Shown here piece after piece: positions 14,683 through 16,012 of a stretch of DNA of 16,012 nucleotides (its first letter is position 1; each line of letters begins with the position of its first letter). This stretch comes from Nitrospiraceae bacterium (GTDB lineage Bacteria > Nitrospirota > Nitrospiria > Nitrospirales > UBA8639), in NCBI GenBank assembly GCA_003523945.1, contig DOFS01000495.1, positions 1-16,012 of the forward strand, written 5' to 3'. The notes below the pieces were generated by a model. It had not been told where the DNA came from, ran no database searches, and worked only from the letters and a program-made list of their open reading frames with translations. The position numbers and the translations under genes were made by a program.

Positions 14683-15408
14683 TCAACTAGAAGGGGACAT
14701 ACCGGCAATTTTCATTAAGCGATCGGCATTTAATATCACCAATTCCCGACCATGCACCGTAATGAGTTTAGCTTCCTGGAAATCATGAAGGAGCCGGACA
14801 ACGGTCTCCACGGTGACCGCCGTCATTTGCGCAAGATCCTCCCGTTTGAGGTTGAGTGTAATTCGAATCCCTGCATCATCGTTTTTCCCGAATCGATCGC
14901 TCAATTCCAATACGAGTCTGGCTAATCGCTCCCGCGCCGGGGTGAAGGCAAATTGATCAGCCGCATTCACCACAGCGGTCATTTCTTTACTAAGCACCTG
15001 GACAAGCTCGACTGCCACCTCACCATGTTCTTTCAGAAACGAGAGAAAACTGGTGCGATCCAACAGACAAATTTGCGAAGGCTCCAAGACTTCACAGGTG
15101 ACCTGATGCACCGGTTGTTCTTGAAAGGCTTGTTTCTCCAGAAGTTGGCCTGCATCAAAAATCCCCACCACCCGCTGCTGTCCCTTGCGATTAAGCCTGG
15201 TGAGTTTTACCCGCCCCTGGCACAAGATATACAGCCCCAGGGCCACATGCCCTTCATAGAACACATATTGACCTGCCTGATACATGGCCCTTCGTTTAAT
15301 GAGCCCGAAAGGCTCTTCCACAGGAGGCACGAGTTGGCAGATATCGGATAATTCCCGATTGGGACAGGAAACACATTCAGGAATGGCTGGAGAAGTGGGT
15401 GCTTTCAT
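14683..15408 (-). CDS. Crp/Fnr-family transcriptional regulator with N-terminal Cys cluster
   Basis: The 241-residue protein has the cNMP-binding-type beta-roll (about 35-125, with YQAGQYVFYEGHVALGLYIL and GRVKLTRLNRKGQQRVVGIF), a long dimer helix (about 126-155) and a Crp winged helix (about 155-235, LKREDLAQMTAVTVETVVRLLHDF). N-terminal Cys12, Cys15 and Cys24 (C-x2-C-x8-C), with Cys105 or Cys114, recall the FNR iron-sulfur ligands, though the third spacing is longer than FNR's x5. The recognition helix keeps E201 and R205 (FNR Glu209 and Arg213), with Val where FNR has Ser212. An oxygen- or redox-responsive regulator is therefore plausible but unproven. The cAMP-binding residues of CRP are not evident. 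The start at 15408 has GGAGTGA close upstream. It is divergent from the LOG-family gene across a 240-base regulatory region. Confidence 0.9.
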   Translation of the reverse strand: MKAPTSPAIPECVSCPNRELSDICQLVPPVEEPFGLIKRRAMYQAGQYVFYEGHVALGLYILCQGRVKLTRLNRKGQQRVVGIFDAGQLLEKQAFQEQPVHQVTCEVLEPSQICLLDRTSFLSFLKEHGEVAVELVQVLSKEMTAVVNAADQFAFTPARERLARLVLELSDRFGKNDDAGIRITLNLKREDLAQMTAVTVETVVRLLHDFQEAKLITVHGRELVILNADRLMKIAGMSPSS

Positions 15409-15438
15409 CGCTCACTCCGGTAGGATCCGAACCACTGG

Positions 15439-15467
15439 ACTATACCCGATTTCTGAAATTCAACCAA
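15439..15467 (-). promoter_or_regulatory. Possible promoter of the Crp/Fnr-like gene
   Basis: On the minus strand TTGGTT (15462-15467) and TATAGT (15439-15444) are 17 bp apart, placing a start about 25 bases before the ATG. An 11-bp palindrome, ATTTC-T-GAAAT (15449-15459), lies between the two elements and could be an operator. A second -10-like TATACT on the minus strand (15501-15506) is preceded by TTGAGA from the direct-repeat region at only 15 bp. Confidence 0.4.
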
Positions 15468-15509
15468 CCCCTTCGCTCAGTAGACCCGATTATTTCAGGA
15501 GTATAGTGT

Positions 15510-15551
15510 CCCAACCCGTCTCTCAAGCGTATCCCAAACCGTCTCTCAAGC
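15510..15551. repeat. 19-bp tandem direct repeat in the divergent promoter region
   Basis: CCCAACCCGTCTCTCAAGC (15510-15528) and CCCAAACCGTCTCTCAAGC (15533-15551) differ at one base and repeat with a 23-bp period. They sit between the divergent Crp/Fnr-like and LOG-family genes, about 65-110 bp upstream of the predicted LOG transcription start. Two copies in a promoter region suggest a regulator site or a local duplication. Confidence 0.75.
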
Positions 15552-15582
15552 AAGAATATGCCCCCGTATTCATCCTCAGCAG

Positions 15583-15611
15583 TTTCAAATTACTTCCTGG
15601 GTCTTTATAAT
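15583..15611 (+). promoter_or_regulatory. Probable promoter of the LOG-family gene
   Basis: A perfect TATAAT (15606-15611) lies 17 bp after TTTCAA (15583-15588), a weak -35. The start of transcription would be near 15618, about 30 bases before the ATG. The weak -35 together with the upstream direct repeat would fit activator dependence. Confidence 0.55.
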
Positions 15612-15648
15612 CTTCGCACTGTTCTCTTTGTGAAAATTGTATCTGCCT

Positions 15649-16012
15649 ATGACCAATTTGCCACAATCTGATCCTCCTCTCCTGTCTTCTCCGGCATACA
15701 AACGGGCAGACTCCGACCTGGATTTTTTGCAGCGAGACGACCTCAGGGCGGTCCGGCTCCAACTGGAGTGGTTTAAACCGGAACTGATCCAACAGGACGA
15801 GGGTATCGAATCCACCATTGTGGTGTTTGGCAGTGCCCGGCTTCTGGAACCGGCCGCAGCCAAAGCCAAGCTCTTGATCGCGGAAGAAGAGCTGGCCACC
15901 TCACCGCACGATCCTGAAAAAAAACGGGCCGTGGCCATTGCCAAAAACCAGAAGGCGTATTCTCCCTATTATCAGGAAGCGCGTGAATTCGGCCGCCTGG
16001 TGTCTTCCAGTT
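15649..16012 (+). CDS. LOG-family / TIGR00730-like Rossmann-fold protein, 5' part
   Basis: The frame is open from ATG 15649 to the window end (121 codons seen). After a polar N-terminus it reads LQLEWFKPELIQ, then STIVVFGSARL, the first strand and nucleotide loop of the LOG (formerly 'lysine decarboxylase-like') Rossmann fold, and then an insertion-bearing helix and YYQEAREFGRLVSS, typical of the longer bacterial TIGR00730 proteins. LOG enzymes cleave ribose-5-phosphate from nucleoside monophosphates, the plant examples activating cytokinins. The catalytic PGGxGTxxE motif would lie beyond the window, so activity cannot be judged. No good ribosome-binding site precedes the ATG; the start is chosen from the family match and the promoter position. 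Confidence 0.8.
   Translation, partial: MTNLPQSDPPLLSSPAYKRADSDLDFLQRDDLRAVRLQLEWFKPELIQQDEGIESTIVVFGSARLLEPAAAKAKLLIAEEELATSPHDPEKKRAVAIAKNQKAYSPYYQEAREFGRLVSSS

Noticed and set aside
15510..15551. CRISPR array
   Set aside because: Only two copies with a 4-base gap, no spacers, and no cas genes in the window.

Overview
The window (about 54% G+C by eye, 16 kb) looks like chromosomal DNA of a free-living Gram-negative bacterium. Strong AGGAGG ribosome-binding sites, lipoprotein and Sec signal peptides, a tripartite envelope pump and an outer-membrane beta-barrel all point that way. The overall style suggests Nitrospirota (Nitrospira-like): a MEDS-domain hybrid kinase, a Cys-rich Crp/Fnr regulator, a glycine-tailed RRM protein and a PepSY/DUF2231/two-component/HME-RND module. 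This assignment is inference from gene content. No rRNA, tRNA, CRISPR array, transposase or phage gene is visible.

Region 1 (about 1-9052, + strand) is a heavy-metal sensing and efflux island. A secreted PepSY protein sits behind an unusual promoter with three TTCAT boxes spaced exactly 11 bp apart, and ends at a hairpin. It is followed by a DUF2231 membrane protein broken by a one-base frameshift, an OmpR-family response regulator, its HAMP histidine kinase (with a highly acidic sensor segment), and the pump genes czcB (lipoprotein adaptor), czcA (inner-membrane HME-RND transporter) and czcC (outer-membrane channel). The likely logic: the kinase senses metal in the periplasm, the regulator activates the pepSY promoter and possibly the efflux genes, and CzcBAC moves divalent cations across both membranes. 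The CzcA signature residues favour a divalent cation (Zn/Co/Cd/Ni type) over Cu(I)/Ag(I). A small hairpin followed by a T-rich tract separates czcB from czcA.

Region 2 (9053-10718) holds an RRM RNA-binding protein with a roughly 200-300 nt leader and a strong terminator. A convergent CopD-like four-helix membrane protein follows on the minus strand, then a possible small Cys-rich ORF on the plus strand.

Region 3 (10719-12893, minus) is one large hybrid sensor kinase: MEDS, PAS, HisKA_3, HATPase and a terminal receiver, with no DNA-binding output domain.

Region 4 (12894-15648) is more A+T-rich and sparsely coding. It has one weakly supported + strand ORF, a secreted beta-barrel protein (minus), a 360-nt non-coding stretch with four perfect inverted repeats, and a Crp/Fnr-family regulator (minus). 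Divergent to the regulator is a promoter region with a 19-bp tandem direct repeat, leading into the 5' part of a LOG-family (TIGR00730-like) protein that runs off the window end.

I see no clearly new multi-gene system. The observations most worth checking are the 11-bp-periodic TTCAT promoter, the inverted-repeat cluster at 14479-14628, the direct repeat at 15510-15551, the CzcA signature variant, and the DUF2231 frameshift.
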